A stretch of DNA of 9,635 nt from Bryobacterales bacterium (GTDB lineage Bacteria > Acidobacteriota > Terriglobia > Bryobacterales > Bryobacteraceae), in contig PKYZ01000696.1 in assembly GCA_003132865.1 (NCBI GenBank), positions 1 to 9,635 of the forward strand, in the 5' to 3' direction. Shown one piece after another: positions 6,373-9,635 of this stretch; position 1 is the stretch's first letter, and each line of letters opens with the position of its first letter. Under the pieces are notes generated by a model, which was given only the letters and a program-made list of their open reading frames with translations, ran no database searches and had not been told where the DNA came from. A program made the position numbers and the translations under genes.

Positions 6373-9300
6373 TTACTTGAACCTTCTCTTATACACGAAG
6401 TTCAGCCCCACTAGCCCATTCTCCTCCCGCAGCGCCACCGCCGACCATTGGCGGCTGAAGGCCCACTCCACCTGGATCACCAACGGATTCGTGCTGGTCA
6501 CATCCGTGATGTAAGTGAACGTGATCTCCGGAGTCACTTGTTGCTCGATAGTCAGCCGCGCCTGCGGGTTGTTCTCCACGCCGGTCAGTCCGGTGAGGGT
6601 GGGATCGATCTTCAGCCGCGTCACGCCGAAGAACCGCTGCAGCCGGCCGGTGACCGGACTGGCGATGGCCTCGCCCAGCAGCGCCTGCGCACCCATCTGC
6701 TGCATGGATTGCGGCGACGCCGGGCCGGACATCAGCGTCGCGTAGTCCGAGGTCGGAGAAACACCGGTTGCCAGCAGCGCCACGATATCGGAAAAGGGCA
6801 TCGGCGGGTCCGAGCGCGGCGTCAGGTTCAGCTTGTTGATCGGCCCGGATATGTTCAGAATCACGTCGATGCCGCGCGCCTTGGTATCCAGATCCATGTT
6901 AAGCACCGGCTCGATCTTCACCGGATTGTAGAACGCGATCGACCCTTGGTTCACCGTAAAGGGCGTGCCGAAGAAAACCAGCCGCCCCCCGGTGATATTG
7001 ATGCGCCCCAGCAGCGACGGATTGGTAGCCGTGCCCCGCAGCCGCAGGCTGGCCTCCGCCTGCAGCCCCTGCGCCAGCGAGCTCTGGAACGTGATGTCGG
7101 GCGCGCTGTCGATCTCCACGTCGAAGCGCATGTTGGCCAGCAGGCCGGTCTGCGCCGACGGCGTGCGCACCGGCTCGGCGGATTTGGCAAGGATGGAGCT
7201 GAAATCGGAGCGCGGATTGAAACCCGTGCGCAGCACCGTGATGTGGCCGGAAAGCGTGCTGCTGTCGCTAGTGCCCGTCAGGCTCAGCGAGGCGTTGGCC
7301 ACCGTGCTGAAATCCTCGGGATAGCGCACCCGCAGCTCGTGCGCCGTGGCCTGCAGGCGGAACACCAGTGCGTCGCCGCCATAGCCCGCGAACCCGGAAA
7401 CCGTCACCTTCCCGCCGCCGCTCTCGCCCGACAGACTTTGGATGGTGGCGCGGCTCCCGTCGAACAGGATCACCCCGTTGGTCTTCGATACAACCACCGG
7501 AAGCTCGGCCAGGCTGATAGTGGCGTCCTTGATATCCAGGCGGCCGGCGACCTGCGGTTGCGCAAACGGGCCGCGAATGGTGACGCCGGTTTCGATGAAG
7601 CCCGAGCCGTAAATGTCCTGGCTGAAATCCCTGAGGCTGGCCAGGTCTAATCTGCCGCTGACGCGCAGGTCCAGCGCATTCTTCTGTTGCAGGTTGATAG
7701 TTCCGGATAGCGACAGGTCGGTGGCGCGGCCCACCAGGCGGGCGCTTTCGACCTTTACGACGTTGCGCTCCATGGTCACTACGATGGGCGCCGCGTTGTG
7801 CAGCGCCAGCGCATTATCCTTGCCGGCCAGGTCGGCGCCCGGCCCGGCTTCGAAGGAAGGAATACGCAACTGCGCCTTCCACAGATCCGGCTTGAGGGCC
7901 GGGCCGGCGATCGACAGCGTGCCCTCGGCCGACCCCGCGATCTGCATGCCGCCCGGAGGCCGTTTGCCTCTCAGCCAGGCCCGCAAGCGTTCCAGGTCGA
8001 GGCGCTTGAAGCTGATCTGCACGCTGCCTGGATAATCGTCCGTCAGACTCCACTTGGCATCGCCTTGGATGACGGAGCCCGCCAACTCGGAATCGAAGTG
8101 CGCCACCAGCTCCGAACCTTTGGTCGCGGCGGTAAGAGTTCCGTCGCGCACGGTCTGATCGTTGATCCGCAAGCCCCGTCCGGCAAGCGTGCCGTTCAAG
8201 CTAATCAGGCGGAAGCCGGGCTGGCCGGGCTTGGCGGGCGCTATATCCACCACGCCGGCGCCATGCAATTCGGCCGTGCCGCCGATGCCGGGATAGTCTT
8301 TACTCACGATATGAAACTGGCTAAGCGGCATGGCATTGCTATCCACCTGGAAACGCAGTTGACCGTTTCCGAAGTTGCCGGCTTGGTGCTGGTAGTGCGC
8401 CTGCAGTGTGACATTCTTGCCGCCCGCCGCCAGTTGCGCGTTCGCCAACTCCACGGTGGAACCCGAGTAATCCAGCGTGCCGGTGAAGCGGTCGAATGGT
8501 TCGCCGTCGAGCGCGCCTTTGGTGTCCGTGACCGTGGCTTCGATGCGAGGAGCGCCGAAGGTTCCCGCGACCTTCGCGTCCGCACTGATGGTCCCCTCCA
8601 CCGGCACGTTCTTGATATCCGCGATCGCCATCAGATCCGCCGCCGGAGCATTGCGGATGGAACCCGCGAACGAGACCGGGCTCAAGTCCTCCACCTTCCA
8701 CTCGCGCATGCCCAAGGAGCCTGCGCCCTGCGCGTGCAATGCGCCTTGCTGCACGTTGCCGCTGCGCACGGTAAGGCCGGCGCTCGAAAGGTCGATATCG
8801 CCGCTGAGCGCCTCGAAGGTCCGGCCGGACCAAACCACGTTCGTGGCATTGCCATGACCAGTGATGTGCGCGGCTTCCGGCTTGCCGGCGATCGAGCCAT
8901 CGAACGCCGCTTCGCCCGACTGCAACTTTACGGGCAGCGACTGGATATCGAAAGCCGGCAGCACTTCGTCCAGGTTGCGCGAATCGGCGCGCACGCGCAA
9001 TTGCCGTCCCAGCACGCCGGAAAAATCGAGGCGCGTGGATGGCAGCGCGAGGGTGGAGGTTCCCAGATCCAGGGTCTCGCTGGCTGCGTCGTAGGCCGCG
9101 TTTATTGAGCCGCGCACGGGCGCGCCGGTTCCGGCGGGCGAAATCGCCATGCGGCCCGCAAGCTGCAGCGTGCTCGCATTGCCTAATGTCACGCTCAACT
9201 GCATCGGACCGGATGCGGCCGCATCCCAGGGCACGGTCTGGCCGTTGTAGACACGCATCAGCTTGCGGACGTCGAAGCCGGCTACATCGCCCTCCACGTG

Positions 9301-9635
9301 GACGCGCTGGAAGTCCGCGATCTGCGTCTTCCCTGTGAAAGAGCCGTCCAATGTGTCGATGTGAATGCCGTTGGCGTCCACCGTCTTCTGCCGCAGCACC
9401 ACGGTTTCGATGCGCCCGCTAATTGGGAAGGGTTCGAGCGCCCTATTCGTTCCAGTCAGGGAGGCCATCGCCAGTCCCGCAAGCCGCATCCCCGTGACTG
9501 AGATGCGATGCGGGTCGATGCTGAAGCCGCCATCTGCACGGAAGTCGCGCAAGGTGAAGTGCGGGTCGAGACGAAGAAGCAGACCCGCCGCGTGCAGCGC
9601 GCCGCTGGCCTGATAGTCCGACGTGCCGTGGAAGC
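6373..9635 (-). CDS. tamB: TamB/DUF490-family translocation and assembly module protein, C-terminal 1086 residues (cut by right edge)
   Basis: The frame enters from the right edge and ends at TAA (6375-6373); the N-terminus, with its expected membrane anchor, is outside the window. The visible part is a long series of beta-rich repeats (alternating hydrophobic strands, many Gly, Ser and Thr). The TamB C-terminal domain follows from about visible residue 690: RLDIKDATISLAELPV, then ITGGRLVFFGTPFTVNQGSI (about 877-896), and DPPMPFSDIVALLATG near 945. The end, GLVGLNFVYKRRFK, is typical of the family. TamB-like proteins span the periplasm and work with an Omp85 partner in outer-membrane protein assembly or phospholipid transport, which implies a diderm host. 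The partner is not in view. It converges on the transglutaminase gene and is probably functionally independent of it. In-frame TTG at 9552 is internal, not a start. Confidence 0.92.
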   Translation of the reverse strand, partial: FHGTSDYQASGALHAAGLLLRLDPHFTLRDFRADGGFSIDPHRISVTGMRLAGLAMASLTGTNRALEPFPISGRIETVVLRQKTVDANGIHIDTLDGSFTGKTQIADFQRVHVEGDVAGFDVRKLMRVYNGQTVPWDAAASGPMQLSVTLGNASTLQLAGRMAISPAGTGAPVRGSINAAYDAASETLDLGTSTLALPSTRLDFSGVLGRQLRVRADSRNLDEVLPAFDIQSLPVKLQSGEAAFDGSIAGKPEAAHITGHGNATNVVWSGRTFEALSGDIDLSSAGLTVRSGNVQQGALHAQGAGSLGMREWKVEDLSPVSFAGSIRNAPAADLMAIADIKNVPVEGTISADAKVAGTFGAPRIEATVTDTKGALDGEPFDRFTGTLDYSGSTVELANAQLAAGGKNVTLQAHYQHQAGNFGNGQLRFQVDSNAMPLSQFHIVSKDYPGIGGTAELHGAGVVDIAPAKPGQPGFRLISLNGTLAGRGLRINDQTVRDGTLTAATKGSELVAHFDSELAGSVIQGDAKWSLTDDYPGSVQISFKRLDLERLRAWLRGKRPPGGMQIAGSAEGTLSIAGPALKPDLWKAQLRIPSFEAGPGADLAGKDNALALHNAAPIVVTMERNVVKVESARLVGRATDLSLSGTINLQQKNALDLRVSGRLDLASLRDFSQDIYGSGFIETGVTIRGPFAQPQVAGRLDIKDATISLAELPVVVSKTNGVILFDGSRATIQSLSGESGGGKVTVSGFAGYGGDALVFRLQATAHELRVRYPEDFSTVANASLSLTGTSDSSTLSGHITVLRTGFNPRSDFSSILAKSAEPVRTPSAQTGLLANMRFDVEIDSAPDITFQSSLAQGLQAEASLRLRGTATNPSLLGRINITGGRLVFFGTPFTVNQGSIAFYNPVKIEPVLNMDLDTKARGIDVILNISGPINKLNLTPRSDPPMPFSDIVALLATGVSPTSDYATLMSGPASPQSMQQMGAQALLGEAIASPVTGRLQRFFGVTRLKIDPTLTGLTGVENNPQARLTIEQQVTPEITFTYITDVTSTNPLVIQVEWAFSRQWSAVALREENGLVGLNFVYKRRFK

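Noticed and set aside
6448..7650. Plus-strand open frame (400 aa) opposite the TamB C-terminal domain
   Set aside because: The same antisense shadow effect; the composition is rich in Arg, His and Gln and no domain is visible.
7798..9108. Long plus-strand open frame (436 aa) inside the TamB-like gene
   Set aside because: It lies opposite a gene with clear family motifs, has an arginine- and histidine-rich composition typical of GC-rich antisense frames, and matches no family I know.
1..9635. tRNA, rRNA, CRISPR array or insertion sequence
   Set aside because: I saw no cloverleaf tRNA sequence, no regularly spaced direct repeats and no transposase motifs anywhere in the window.

Overview
The window is GC-rich bacterial DNA with tight gene packing. 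Most of it is one conserved but biochemically uncharacterised gene cluster. The cluster type, the TamB-like neighbour and the hairpin-rich intergenic repeats fit a Gram-negative soil bacterium. I lean towards Acidobacteriota (Solibacter/Bryobacter-like), but this is an impression from style and memory, not a proven assignment.

Layout: positions 1-4947 hold a four-gene minus-strand operon, read from right to left. It encodes a circularly permuted ATP-grasp protein (3481-4947), an alpha-E domain protein (2424-3359), a transglutaminase-like cysteine protein (1456-2424), and a second transglutaminase fused to a DUF2126 region, cut by the left edge (1-1433). The last three genes are packed with a 1-nt stop/start overlap and a 22-nt gap. 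The first two are separated by a 121-nt spacer filled with hairpins. A good extended -10 promoter (5008-5016) sits about 60 nt upstream of the ATP-grasp start. A divergent plus-strand gene (5273-6103) encodes a third transglutaminase-fold protein, in which the usual catalytic His position is Ser. The 325-bp divergent spacer carries two adjacent hairpins and a separate short palindrome.

To the right, after a 269-bp convergent spacer, lies the C-terminal 1086 residues of a large TamB/DUF490-family protein (6373-9635, minus strand), which runs off the right edge. It is an envelope lipid-transport/outer-membrane assembly type protein and appears unrelated to the cluster.

How the genes may work together: published comparative genomics of amidoligases and of the Anbu proteasome-like peptidase predicts that ATP-grasp, alpha-E and transglutaminase-like genes of this kind form a peptide or peptide-tag synthesis and processing system. 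The ATP-grasp would form amide bonds, and the transglutaminase-fold enzymes would cut or transfer them. No Anbu gene is visible here. The product and substrate are unknown.
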